Shown: piece by piece, positions 22,282 to 33,618 of the stretch | Layout of the letters: every line of letters starts with the position of its first letter | Position numbering within the stretch: position 1 is the first letter of the stretch | DNA from: Panorpa germanica | Lineage: Eukaryota; Arthropoda; Insecta; Mecoptera; Panorpidae | Assembly: GCA_963678705.1 (NCBI GenBank) | Contig: OY783220.1 | Location: 1,881,001 to 1,945,000, forward strand | Direction: 5' to 3' | DNA length: 64,000 nucleotides | The notes under the pieces: model-generated | The model's input: only the letters and a program-made list of their open reading frames with translations | The model's database searches: none | Told to the model about the DNA's origin: nothing | Made by a program: the position numbers and the translations under genes

Positions 22282-22649
22282 TGCCGGTTTCACACCAGAG
22301 AGACAGTTTTGGAAACAGTTTTGTTGTTAAAAAACGAAACAAAATCATGTTTTGTTTTATTTTAAAACAGCTCTGTTCATACTGAACAGACTGGTTTTCT
22401 TTTTAGTGCTTTTCTGTGTGTCCCATAAAACAACTGACAAGGGCAAATGTTCACAAAAAACAAAACTGCGTGTTCAAACCAAGCAGACTAAAAAACAATA
22501 ACAAACGTGTTTTCCTTTGATCTTACAAACTCCAGATGGGAATGTGTTTTGTTTTGTTTTAAAGACAAAAATGTTTTAAGAACTGTTTCTTTGGTGTAAA
22601 AATTGGTGTTTTTGTTCGTGTTTTATTGAACTCTGGTGCGAAACCGGCA
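22282..22649. mobile_element. Harbinger-type MITE, family E, copy 2 (TAA duplication)
   Basis: 368 bp with ends TGCCGGTTTCACACCAGAGA (left) and TGCCGGTTTCGCACCAGAG (right, read inward), flanked by TAA at 22279-22281 and 22650-22652. Same family as 19976-20201. The interior is rich in AAAACA/TGTTTT runs that can fold back. Confidence 0.85.
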
Positions 22650-22652
22650 TAA

Positions 22653-23590
22653 GATTTTAAATATGCCGTAGAAGTAATTTTGTTTCTTGTGATGATAATT
22701 TCTTTTTGTAATCTGGCGAATATTGGGGGGTTCTTCCGCGAAGTGTTGTCAAAAGGAAATGTCTTACAACACCTTTTCTAACTCTTAAACTATTAGTCGT
22801 TATTAAAGATGTTATTGCGTTTATAAATTTTGTGTAATTTAAGTAGCTTCCATTTTCCGTAAAAATAATTAAGATATGTTAAGCGGTTACTTAGATATCG
22901 CATTTATACTTTTGAAGTGGCGGGAATTTTGAATCGTCCATAAACAGGGATGGGGAAAATTATAATTAATTAAATAACAGAGTGCTGTACTTTAATTGTG
23001 CTACATTTCCTTTAACAATCCACTATAAACCTGTTGTTATTCCTATGCACACGAACCTTGACCGTCCATTGACCGCCTCCGCCTGGTGTTGTTATCAAAC
23101 ACACAAGGTGATTAAATTCATTCATGGCGACTTGGGGAACATCGACACGGTCTCTTTTTATTTCTTATTATGTGTGTTAAATGATGCCATAACACTTTCG
23201 AGTTTAGTTAATCTAATTATACACATTATATTCTAATGAATTGTACTGCGACTAATTAAAACAAGAAAGTGTAACAAGGTCATTGCATTTATAAACAACT
23301 TTCTTGTAAATGAAATTGAAAGACTTGGAAAGCCTGTTTGTTAACGTGTTTCGATTTGTTGAACAGGAGTAAAGAAAGTAAAACGTTGTTGAGGTAATCG
23401 TACTTGCAGTCAACCAACATGCATGGCACCTAGAGGACCTAGTGTAGATATCGCTTATAACTAGATTGTTGTAGCTAGTCAGGCATCTTCTGTTGATTGG
23501 AATGCGTGGAAATCTTACAATGCTAATAGCTGTTGATGTTTAAAAGTAAAATGGATCACTTTCGTTTAAAGTATGTTGATATATTAATTC
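22653..23590. other. unassigned DNA
   Basis: No gene is supported. An 84-codon frame at 22982 has no recognisable domain. Confidence 0.4.
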
Positions 23591-23599
23591 TAATTATGA

Positions 23600-24450
23600 G
23601 AAAATGTTCAGTTTATGTCGTGGTGCTATAGAATGCCTTTGATATCCATTTAAATCAAGTAGAACCTGTACTAGTGTCTCTACATGTCGGATCCAAATAT
23701 ATTTCCAAACCATCTAACCTATTAAGATTTATTTGGACCTTTGGTTATTATGTGGCATTATCGTTCCTGAATTAGGTCTGCAACCGGCCCTAGACAAAAT
23801 ATACCTAGTATTCGAAGAAGTAAAGAGGAACAACTTAAGAGTAGAGACAGGGATGACAGCAATAAGGTGGGAGGAAAAAGTGAAGCAGGCAGCGAGAGGA
23901 TTCGTGAGAAATTGAGGAAATACAAGATGGGAAAACGAGAAAAGGTATTACGAAGGAAGAGTGATAGGGGCGGCGGAAATAGTAAGAGTAGGAGAGGAAG
24001 GAAGAGACGTACGGAATCTGATAAAAAAAGAGAAATATAGGTCCATCAACAGTATAGGATGAAGAGGATGAGTGAAGCAAAATACAATACCACATACAGA
24101 CAGATATGGTCGAAAGGAATGCCGCAATACCTAGAAAAACAGGGAGGTAAAGAAAAGAAAATGATCGCGAGGTTTAGACGACACTATGAAGAAAAGGAGA
24201 GTGGTGGGAGGTGAGGAAGGACTGAAGAGCAGAGGAAGAGAAACGATGCAGAATGTGTGGCAAAGAAGTAAAAAAATTAGAACACATTAGAGTATAACAT
24301 ATGTAGGGAGAAGTTGATCTGTGAAGAAGATCTGATAGAGATATTACCAAGAAAGTAGGAGGGAATAAAATGGATGATTGAGGTTAGGTGTAAGCGAAAG
24401 GAAACGGAAAAGGACAAGGAAGCTCGATATTTAGTGTCAAGGTAATTGAA
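23600..24450 (+). pseudogene. LINE ORF2 C-terminal remnant, frame-broken
   Basis: In shifting plus-strand frames one reads RWEEKVKQAARGFVRN, then KYNTTYRQIWSKGMPQYLEK, MIARFRRHYEEKESGG, and KRCRMCGKEVKKLEHIR. This order (a helix before the thumb, 'YLxK', 'xARFRxxxxE', then CxxCG...LEH) is the standard end of ORF2 in several arthropod LINE families. The gene is dead, with several frame changes and stops. The catalytic RT core was not found, so it is a 5'-truncated copy. Confidence 0.6.
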
Positions 24451-24599
24451 AAATGGTTTTTGTAATAAAATGAAATATAATCTGTTCCGGCACATATATT
24501 AAATTAATAAAAAGTATGTATAGTTTATATTTGATTGCATTATTTTAGTGTAAAAGTGTATATTGCACAGAGAAGTATGCCTACAGCCCACCTGGCGAC

Positions 24600-24730
24600 A
24601 TACCTAGAAAATCGGAAGCTCAGAATATTAGGAGTAAGGAGAAAATGGAGAGTGGAAGGAACGTGGAGGAAATCCTGCTAGAAAAAAAGATGCGCAGACA
24701 AAAAGAGGAAAAATTCATTTGTATTGCCGA
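24600..24730 (+). pseudogene. second LINE fragment of the same type
   Basis: The frame reads ESGRNVEEILLEKKMRRQKE and then EKFICIAERR, similar to the segment that precedes the YLxK motif in the LINE at 23600-24450. It may be a separate short 5'-truncated copy. Confidence 0.3.
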
Positions 24731-24759
24731 GAGGCGAATCATGTAATAATAAAAATGGA

Positions 24760-25650
24760 GCTTGTAACTTAAAAAGAAAGTGAAATATACCGTTGCTTTC
24801 AACGTATCGACGTTGAAGTTTAAGTTTTTTATTGAACTCATTTTATAAACCCAAACAAACAAGACTTTAATAAGAATCAAAAACAAACAATATGCGTAAT
24901 ATTTTAACATAAATATTTACGTATGAGATAGCAATGAGAAACCACGCAATATTTACGCTGGGTAAATCATTACACGGGAAATGAATGCAGTCAGTATACG
25001 GACATGAACTTGTGCGGAGCGCAGCGTCGCGACGCTCGGAAAAACACGTCTGGAGGGGTATGGGTAGTTTAGGGTAGTTACACGATGAAAGGGAAGGGTT
25101 TGTACGTGGCCTCAATTGCAGAGAAAGCGGGATGGGGAAATGGCGTTGTTGTATTATCCAGCCAGTATAGTCAACTGCATGAGTCATTCTGTGCAGGGTC
25201 ATAGCCCATAGAAGCGTAAGCGTAGGGAGTACGACGTAGGGGGAAGGGGAAGCATTGGTAGTGGGAGTTGGGTGTTTAACGGCAACGAAGGGGATGCAGA
25301 GGAAGGGGATGTTCACTATGGATGTGTTATACAACGTTCTGAATGCTACGAGACTGACTTGACTAAACAAATAAAAAATGAATTGAAAAATGAAAACAAA
25401 AGAATGCTGTCGGTGCTGATGTCGTCGAAATGATTGAGAGAGAAGTGGAATACCATTACTATGTATGTAGTACATGATACTAACTGTCTGAGTTATATCT
25501 CTTCTAAGATTTTCCTTCCCCCGTAGAAACCTATTCGAAAGTTGTAGAGAATTTCAAGTAGACAATTATATTTTGGATGTGAAAACCCTTTTCTTTACAT
25601 ATTTCATATTCGTTTCGGAGTTTGAAATTAATACTTTCTTTATTTATTAT
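24760..25650. other. unassigned DNA with a GC-rich block and 14-bp palindrome
   Basis: About 24990-25330 is clearly richer in GC than its surroundings and holds the perfect palindrome AGCGTCGCGACGCT (25023-25036). A 202-codon open frame on the minus strand (24867-25475) covers it but has no domain, so it is not called as a gene. Probably an unrecognised dispersed repeat. Confidence 0.4.
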
Positions 25651-25651
25651 A

Positions 25652-26105
25652 GTAAACCCCCGTATAACGCGGGTAACTTTCTCTTAAAAATGTTGTAAAT
25701 ATGTTGTGTCACAATACATACGAGTATATACCACGTACCGATACGACAGTACGCCAAGTCAAACTTGTACTGTAGGGTGTATTGGAGTTGTATTGCACTA
25801 ACATAATTTATAATGAGGTCAAACTTTTCTTTAATTTTTATCGATACACCACTGTTATGAAAGAGACTGTTGCAATCCGTTCCATATCCCTTCAAGTCTG
25901 AGACGGCTGATTGCATTTACAAGGGATAGTTTAGCGTTGAAGCATGTATACATACGTTTGGTTAAAATTCGCTGATATTCGCTTCCATTATGAGAGGCCC
26001 GTGTAAAAAGAAATCGTGTAAAAAAATACATGCAGCATATGGTGAATTGAGGATGTGTTCCACAACTATAAAAAACCGTGTAAACCGATCAAGAAAAAAC
26101 CGGTA
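25652..26105. mobile_element. Tigger-like element remnant (left end)
   Basis: Starts TAGTAAACCCCCGTATAACG and later contains CGTGTAAAAAGAAATCGTGT and AAACCGTGTAAACCG, phrases typical of terminal regions of Tigger-type elements. No transposase frame and no matching right end were found. Confidence 0.3.
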
Positions 26106-27036
26106 AACAAAATTTCGTTCATATTTTTATTAAAAGAAGAAATATACATTTCTTAAGTCATAAGTACGTGCATAAGAAACATAAAAATCATAATTACAAT
26201 TAGAAGTAAAAGGCGCCCACATTTATTACCAAATGGATCTTACATTATTTTCATTAATAACAATATCTGGTCTTGATTTTCAATATAACATTCGCTTTAT
26301 ATAGAATATTTTGGAAAATTCCCCATACTTAAAATGAATACTAATTCCAGACAACAAATGAAACCTAATCCTAAACAAATATCCCTAAAACAAACTTAAT
26401 TTAATCCTTATTGCAAGGTGTGATCAGTTATAACTGACCCTCATAAACTTTGGTATTTTTACTACTTCATTATATTAACAAAACATAAAATAAAGTAATA
26501 TTTTTAAGTAAGATACCGTAAAAATTTAAAATATTTCTTTGTGCAAAAAAGACTGTTTCTTCTTGTTTGTGAACCGTGTTATTTCGAATCCGTATACAAT
26601 AAATCCGTTTCACATGAGGGTTAGTTGTACTATATACGAGTATACCCGCTAAGCACAAAATATGCATATTATTTAAATTCCGGTTGATATTTTATGCAAA
26701 CGAAACCTACTAACTTTTTATGTATTAATTAATTTTATATTATTTACCTAAAATGTATGATATCTTTATATAATTCTTTTTACGATATTTTTAAGAAAAA
26801 ACACATTAAATCCATACATATTACTTTAGTATGTAGAATTAAATAATCCTGCATTAAAAGTTGCATTACGTCAGCCGTGGAAAACATAATTTTCAAGTAA
26901 TCTGACTTTACAATAATAAAAAAAAAAAAATCTAACATTGTTAACAATGTTCTTAATTTTAATGTAAATTTAATAGACAAATGCATATTAAAATTTTATT
27001 GTTCGTTAATAAATTGTTATTTGTAAAACATTTCAA
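26106..27036. other. unassigned AT-rich DNA
   Basis: No supported gene, repeat end or RNA gene. Confidence 0.5.
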
Positions 27037-27040
27037 TTAA

Positions 27041-27782
27041 GGAGGTACAGGACGTACCGTCAATGCAAAAAGTTTATCTCTCGGTAATACGAAATGCAAA
27101 ATACGAAGTACACGACGGACGAGCAAATATAGGGACTGTATCTTTGAAAGTGAATTTTTCAATTCCCTATTAAACTGCTATTTGCTTGTTGAAATGATTT
27201 TTTTATGCATATAATAGTTAAATAAATGAAAAATTACCTATAATTAATATCAAATTTATATTAATTCAATTTAAATTCAAATTAAATAATTTGAAAAAGG
27301 AATAATAAATTTGGCAACGCTGTAAATTTAAGTGTGTAATTTGGTTTTTTGACAAATAAATTGTTATATTTTATTAAATATTTATTCCGATTTTGAATTT
27401 CCCGCTCAAATTGGGATTTGCAACGTTGCCGGCTTATAACCTACATTTACTGTTTCTTACTGGTTTTATTTAAATATTTTCGTATATAGGTATCCTTTTG
27501 ATAATTTTCTTTTTGCAATAGTTACAGAAAAGATTCTTTTATATACACCTAGTTTTTGAAAGCCGTATCACCATTTTTTCATAGCTAAAAGTTATATTAT
27601 GTGGTGAAATTGAACTAAAAATTATGATTTTTATGAAAAATGACTATTTTTAATCATGTATAAAAAGAAAAGTAGGAACCCTAGATCTCTAAAATTTTGA
27701 GACAGCATGTATTTTAACTATTTGTATCGACCCTCCAAATTTCACAACGTTTTCATTATTTACGTTAAGGTCCTGTACCTCT
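27041..27782. mobile_element. TTAA-flanked MITE, family G (piggyBac-type)
   Basis: 742 bp between TTAA at 27037-27040 and 27783-27786. Inverted ends GGAGGTACAGGAC and AGAGGTACAGGAC (read inward) match at 12 of 13. Non-coding. Confidence 0.8.
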
Positions 27783-27786
27783 TTAA

Positions 27787-28356
27787 AATGCACACAATGA
27801 AAATTATTATACATGGATCTTAATTTTTTTTAAATATGCTTTGGAACTGTTTTAAAATTTATAAAGTTTTTGTTAAGAGTGAACCTTATAAAATGTGAAT
27901 TTATTAATTTTCTAGGTTAGAAATTTCTTAGTGAATTCAAGTAGCCACGTATTCAGTTAGTTAAGACTGCACGACGCGTATCTGCAGCGGATTCGTCACT
28001 GGGAAGTGGGAGCAGTAATAATAAATGGCTAACGGAAATTTCCTTCTAATCTTTATATCGATTTTTACCACGTCACTGAAAACCCCTCTGATGTAAGGAG
28101 AGTATATGACTCAAGTAATATCTCAGTTTCCCCTGCAGCAAAATAACAAATAGCAAGGGCATGGCAGTCCCTTGCACCCTTGTCTGGTAAGATCTTTAAA
28201 GTAAACCTGGTGAAGGGCAACGTAATTGAAATGTGTCTGATAAGTCACAGTGGTTGAAGCTTTACATTTGCAACATTTGTTATTTGTATATTTGTTATAA
28301 TTTTTATAATAGCTACATATGTGGTCCAATTTGAGTCAAACTAGAATTGTGTTGTA
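27787..28356. other. unassigned DNA
   Basis: AT-rich; contains a short hairpin, CAAGGG...CCCTTG, around 28156-28176. No gene is supported. Confidence 0.4.
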
Positions 28357-28359
28357 TAA

Positions 28360-28827
28360 TGCCGTTCTCACACGGGTCGACTGATTGCAAACTCGAAGTT
28401 TCTAACGAAAACGAAAAACGAGCCATGTCGAGCCGTGTTTCGTGACTCTATAGAATTTTTAACAATAACATAATAGGGGATTTTATTGTGTCGTATTTTT
28501 TTAAATTTTTTTTTTATTTACAAGATTATTACAACTAAGCGTGGCTTATCTAGTAATTTATATATACAAAGTTAAATATAATACAAAGTTAAATATAAAT
28601 TGTGTCGTATTGTGTTTTGAAAAGTATTTGTGCACATCTCCGCTCATGATGTTCACCATCAAAAGCATGCAACGTAATTGCCTGCGACATAGAAACACAG
28701 TCGCTCAAAACCAATTTCAAATCAGTTTAGTTTCATTCGAACTGAGTGCGTTTTCTCACTCGTATACACGTGTGTTCTCTCACTTACAACACGCATATGC
28801 AATCAGTCGAGCCATGTGCGGACGACC
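28360..28827. mobile_element. Harbinger-type MITE, family H, copy 1 (TAA duplication)
   Basis: 468 bp flanked by TAA at 28357-28359 and 28828-28830. The ends share the block GTCGACTGATTGCAAAC (left) with its inverted partner near the right end (GCAATCAGTCGAGCC). Two more copies are at 29236 and 36630. The small ORFs inside are not genes. Confidence 0.8.
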
Positions 28828-28830
28828 TAA

Positions 28831-29232
28831 TATATACATACCCATCAGACAATGGCGCATTTAGGTCGGTGTAAGCCACAGGCGCAAAATAAATTTTGGG
28901 TTAAAGAAATTACAGGAAAAATAGAATACATGTTAACCATATTCTTTTTTTATATCTCCTACGCCACGAAATCACTTTACATCAAATCTTTTAATTATAT
29001 CTGTTCACAATTATTATCCGTGGAGCACTACCTCCCCCCCCTCCCCCCAAATTGACTTTGCGGAGCTTATTGGAAGCCGGCGTTTCAGATGTGCCTGCAC
29101 TTAAAAACCATCCTGCTTCAGGTTATAAGAAAATTTTAAGTAATGAACCAATACATTATCTGCGAGAGTACAGCAAAAATAACTAAACATACAATTTAGT
29201 CGCTTGAAGTTTAAAAGAATGAATTTGAAGTT
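28831..29232. other. unassigned DNA between two family H copies
   Basis: No gene is seen. A run of C (CCTCCCCCCCCTCCCCCC) lies at about 29030-29047. Confidence 0.4.
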
Positions 29233-29235
29233 TAA

Positions 29236-29613
29236 GGCTCTCCTCACACGAGTCCACTGATTGCAAACTAGTCGAGCCGTGTTTCGTGACTCTATAGAAT
29301 TATTAACAATAGCTTAATAGAGGATTTTATTGTATCATATTTGTATGTATGTATGTATTTAAATAATTTTGAATAGTATTTGTGCACATCTCTGCACATA
29401 ATGTCACCATCAAAAGCATGCAACCAACCATGCCCTGCGACCGAGAATGTCGCTGAAAACGTGCTCAAAACCAGTTTAGTTTCGTTCGTGCAATGTGTTT
29501 TCTCTCACTCGTATACACGTTCGTTCTCTCACTAGCAACACAGTTTCTTCTCATTCGGTTCGGGCAGATTCGGGGTTAATGTTTGCAATCAGTCGCCTCA
29601 TGTGCGGAGGACC
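29236..29613. mobile_element. Harbinger-type MITE, family H, copy 2 (TAA duplication)
   Basis: 378 bp flanked by TAA at 29233-29235 and 29614-29616. The right end read inward, GGTCCTCCGCACATGAGGCG, matches the left end pattern GG-C-CTCC-CACA-GAG-C, followed by ACTGATTGCAAAC on both sides. A (TGTA)n run sits at about 29343-29358. Confidence 0.85.
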
Positions 29614-29616
29614 TAA

Positions 29617-30500
29617 AAGTTTGAATTTGAAGTGCAAAAGATTAAATTTGAATTATAAAAGTTTGCGCGTGCGTATGCTTTTCCCTTTTTATTGCATTGT
29701 TTACAACAAATGTGTTTCAAGGCCTGGCATCAGGGGCATCCTCCATCCCGGCATTCAGGCATTGAGGCGTTCAAGCATTGTTGTACTTTTTGCACTTTAT
29801 TCCAGTACATTGAAGCTGTCATTATACAACCACGCGGATTCTGCAATAAACAAATCGTAAACAAGTATTGGAAAGCGTAAATGCAGTGGCGCACTAAGTT
29901 TGTTGGCGGGTGATAGATACATTAAACGTAATAGTATAAGAGCCATAGCCAACTGGTGCGACATGCTGCATGGCATTTTATGGAGACCATGGGGCAACAA
30001 AGGAGTGAAGACCTCTATTTATTTTCCGAATAAAAGGAACAATTTTTTTCCGTCAAGTCTTTCAAAAATTTAGTTTGAATTTAGTTTAGCTTTGATCTTT
30101 ATTGTGGAGGCCTCGGGGCTGAAGCCCCGTCTGCCCTCTCTCAAATGCGGACTTGCCCAAATATATAGAGACCATTATTTAGTGTTTCTGAAATACAGTG
30201 AACTATAACGAATGAATTTTCAGTGTAGGAAAATACCTCTATGTCGACAAAAGATACACTACAAGATGAAAAGCTTCTCTGAAGTTACAAAAAAAGTCGT
30301 AAAAAACGAAAGAAGTGGCGCAATTTAGCTTAATAAGAACAAGTCAGCTAACATTAACCACCAGCACCATTAAGTACCAGGACTTTTCAACGTTGGAACT
30401 GAATAATGCAAAAAAATTCAAAAACGTCTTATTTTACCTCAGAAATCATTCCTGCAAACAATAAAAAAAAAAATCGTAAAGTACTTTTCTGGAAAATTGC
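29617..30500. other. unassigned DNA
   Basis: No supported gene. A short perfect stem GGGGCTGAAGCCCC lies at about 30115-30128. Confidence 0.4.
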
Positions 30501-30507
30501 CGTGTGT

Positions 30508-30690
30508 TCAACCACACGCTGGGACCCATAGCATATTTGATTTTTTTTTCAGTACAAATTCTTTTGTTTGTTTTCTTTGTAAATAGTAAGTATTTAAGTA
30601 GGTATAAGTGCAGGCTCAATCACATTATACAAATAGTTTTACGTCCCAGCGTGTGGTATATCACACGCTGGAACCAGGTATCCAGGTATA
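30508..30690. repeat. cluster of inverted CACACGCTGG motifs (possible piggyBac-type ends)
   Basis: ACCACACGCTGGGAC near 30511 has a perfect inverted partner, GTCCCAGCGTGTGGT, at about 30643-30657. The latter then forms a tight palindrome, CCAGCGTGTG...CACACGCTGG, with a 6-nt loop. Such CACACGCTGGGACC motifs resemble subterminal parts of piggyBac-like elements, but no TTAA flanks were found. Confidence 0.55.
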
Positions 30691-30719
30691 CGCTGATACC
30701 TGGTGGTAGGGATTGATAA

Positions 30720-31224
30720 CCATAAAATATTTTTAAAATTATATTTGTACTTTTGCCAGCATACGTCATAACAAATAATTGAATTTTTATTTTAATTTAT
30801 TTTATTATTTGTTTAATTAAAAAGAGGCATAAGTACAGGAACATATACATCGGCAACTTGAGTAACATTCAGAGGTGAACATACAAAATAAACTGATCAT
30901 AATTAAGTAATTTTTACCGTAAAATGACTTAATTATCGTAAAGGTGAATCCAGGCCCGATATTGTTTGCATTTTATCAAAAGAAGAAACCTTCAATTTGC
31001 TTATTTATGCAAAGTGCTCCAGGCTAATAATAACATTCGCACCTTATCATATAATTAGGAAAACTTTTTATAATGCTCGAGGGTGTTTACTCTTGTGTCC
31101 CTCACTGCAATCCTCATTTTCCCATTCAACGTCTCTGTGAGAAGGGTGTATTCGAGGTCCTTCACATTAGTGCACTTTATCATGAGATGAATCATCGGTT
31201 CATATCATTTATTGTAATATTCCG
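30720..31224. other. unassigned AT-rich DNA
   Basis: No supported gene or repeat structure. Confidence 0.45.
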
Positions 31225-31512
31225 AGACCATCCCTAAATAACGTCACGGGCAAGGGGGGTGGGGGGTGTGACGCTGTGACGTCACATGCAGTATAAAATA
31301 CATTAAAAAAATTATAAAGGAACAATTTAAAAAAGTTAACTATCTGAAAAAAGTATCAATTTCTATCAATAAAAAAGGAAAAGGTTTTTTATTCTAAAAA
31401 CTATAAAATATTACAAAAAAATGTATTTAGTTCGCCAAAGGTGACAAGGAAGGGGAGAGAGGAAATGTTCAGGATAACAGAAAAGTTGTGTGACACAATT
31501 TATGGATGGCCC
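31225..31512. mobile_element. TIR MITE with GACCATCC...GTCAC ends
   Basis: Left end GACCATCCCTAAATAACGTC and right end read inward GGGCCATCCATAAATTGTGT share the pattern GRCCATCC-TAAAT, then GTCAC on both sides, over about 290 bp. The G-run after the left end (31250-31266) and the 'atggcccttaaa' right end are common to a widespread class of arthropod MITEs. No exact target duplication was identified. Confidence 0.55.
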
Positions 31513-31766
31513 TTAAATGTATCGTTTTCCCTTCTCACCCTTTCGGTCTCAATGAAATAATACGTAAAGACGATAACATTTTCACTGGTGGCATATTATG
31601 GTATGTATTAATAAATATGAAATTAGAAACTTTCTATCATTATAAAGTGTGCTAATGGTAATACACCTTAGGCTAGGTTATACGGCATTGTACTACACGT
31701 TTTTTTGCAGTATAAATTTTATCGAATAAATAGTGGCGCATACGACATTCATGCGACGTTTGTACT

Positions 31767-32032
31767 CAGTAACGTAGCGTGCCTGGGAAGGGGGGGTACA
31801 GATTTTTCACAAAAGGAACAAAAAGCCCTCATTGAATTAAAATAATTATATATTGATTATTCGGTATTAATTACAATGAATACTCATAGGAACTAAGTTA
31901 AATACGGCCTAAGAGTTTAACTGAGATTGTGGATAACATTTTACGAATGTTTGCTTACACACGTTTAGGGCCCCTGTAGTCTGGGTGCCCCGTATCATTG
32001 ATATGGCTGATACGGCGGTAGCTACGCCACTG
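31767..32032. mobile_element. hAT-type MITE with 8-bp target duplication
   Basis: 266 bp starting CAGTAACGTAGCGTGCC and ending, read inward, CAGTGGCGTAGCTACCGCC. It is flanked by TTTGTACT at 31759-31766 and 32033-32040, a perfect 8-bp duplication, the hallmark of hAT elements. Non-coding. Confidence 0.85.
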
Positions 32033-32040
32033 TTTGTACT

Positions 32041-32943
32041 GCAAAAAAAGGAACACATATGTAAAAAGTATGCGCCTCTGTTTATTTGATAATATTTATA
32101 CGGAAAAAAAACACACGGAAAAAATAGCAAGTAGTACGCTACTGCGCTTATCAACAGTTGCTGCTGTGAACTCCACGTATCCCTTTCGTGGCCCCAGCGC
32201 CGCGCCGGCCAGTGCTGCCCTTGGAGGTCATGGTTGGTCAACAAGTAGTCATACGACTAAAATCCATTATTGCAAAATACAGTAATCAGCGTTTAAACTA
32301 AACAGTATGTACAAAGACGCGAGCTGTAGTGCTAGTCCACCACAAAGTCTTATTCCAGTTGAAAAGTGTGCGTGAAGGTTAGAATGCAACATGGGATTAA
32401 AAATAATTCTGATGAATACGCTTTATGATTATGCTAATAAGTGTACTCTCTGCAACCATTTGCATGGCGGTAAAACATATATTATTTAAGTTACTTTGTT
32501 CTTCTCTTACTAGACATATAGTTTGTATGCATTTTTGGAACCAAGTGCAATTTACTATACAGCAGGCGAAGTTTAACGTTTTTTGAACGATTTTACATTG
32601 AAAGAAATATATTTATACAGTTCCGTACCGAGAACTTTTGCCGCCCTTTCTAAGTCAGTCAAATGATGGTTTTTATAAGTTAATAATTTTAATTGAGACA
32701 AACTATAGCTGGAAAACTTTTTTTTACTATTGGATGCCATATTTAAATTAGGGGGTAATAAAGAAAGCCGCATAAGTTGATATGCCTATAAAAGCAACTT
32801 TTATAAAAATACAAGATACTTTTCTAAAGACTACAAGAAACTTACGGTGGTCGCAGGTTCCTCACCTATGAAACAAAACATATACCCAATTTACAAAAAA
32901 AATTTACAATTAAGTATTTTTTATTTTCCTATTTTTCTATTTT
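32041..32943. other. unassigned DNA
   Basis: A GC-rich patch at 32170-32240 has no supported ORF. The rest is AT-rich with nothing recognised. Confidence 0.4.
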
Positions 32944-33618
32944 TCTATATTATAAAGTTCCAGGTGTATCTAACTTGTTATATGTTTGGTACTGAATTTT
33001 GTATGGTGGCTCGAAAACGGCTCCGACGATGTTTTTGAAAATTTCTATTTCGCAAAGAAAAAAATTCTAAGACATTTGGAGTCCTTGGATTTTATCTTGA
33101 ATTTTCTGGAAACTTGTAATTTTAGAAAAACTGGAAAAAACAACCGGCACTTTTTACTCTAACAACTGTTAATCCGTAAAAAGATAGAAAATTGAATTTT
33201 TCCAAGTGTATTACGGTGTTCAATGCTAACATTTTTCGAAAATTAGAAATTTAAAAAGGGAGCGTTGATAAAATTAGGGGGCCCTGTAGGTAGCTTTGGA
33301 AAAAGGTAATATTTTGGATTATATAATAATCATATTATTAATATTGGAAATTTCAAAATTTTATTTTGGGCGGTTTTTGCTAAGGGTAAAAATTGTGCTA
33401 GAAAGTTGAAATTTTGTATATTGTCTAACTATATAATTTACAAATCGAAAAAGAAAATATTCCAAATTTTGAAAAAAAGTTGGTCAAATAACGCATAAAA
33501 TATGTTTTTAGTCATTTAGTCATAGTCAGTTTATATGAAAAATTATTTGTTTAAATAAAAAAATAAATTCAAGTTACACAAAAAAGACAGCCGTCGCTTG
33601 CGACGGGGGTGAAGCTAG
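32944..33618 (+). mobile_element. solitary non-autonomous Helitron of the CTAG family
   Basis: 675 bp from TCTATATTATAAAGTTCC to a 3' end with a perfect hairpin CGTCGC-TT-GCGACG (33592-33605), a 9-nt spacer and terminal CTAG followed by T. Hairpin plus CTRR is the canonical Helitron 3' end. The interior (tcgaaaacggctcc and onward) matches the array at 42766-52519. Confidence 0.8.

Noticed and set aside
24867-25475. 202-codon open frame on the minus strand
   Set aside because: Long for AT-rich DNA, but it lies over a GC-rich block where stops are rarer. It has no domain, no clear start context, and mixed hydrophobic/Pro/Ser composition.
28541-29860. 107- and 121-codon plus-strand ORFs
   Set aside because: They lie mostly within Harbinger-type MITE copies and stop at unrelated positions in each copy.
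31909-32285. ORFs of 83-111 codons on both strands
   Set aside because: They straddle the right end of a hAT MITE and a GC-rich patch; no domain.
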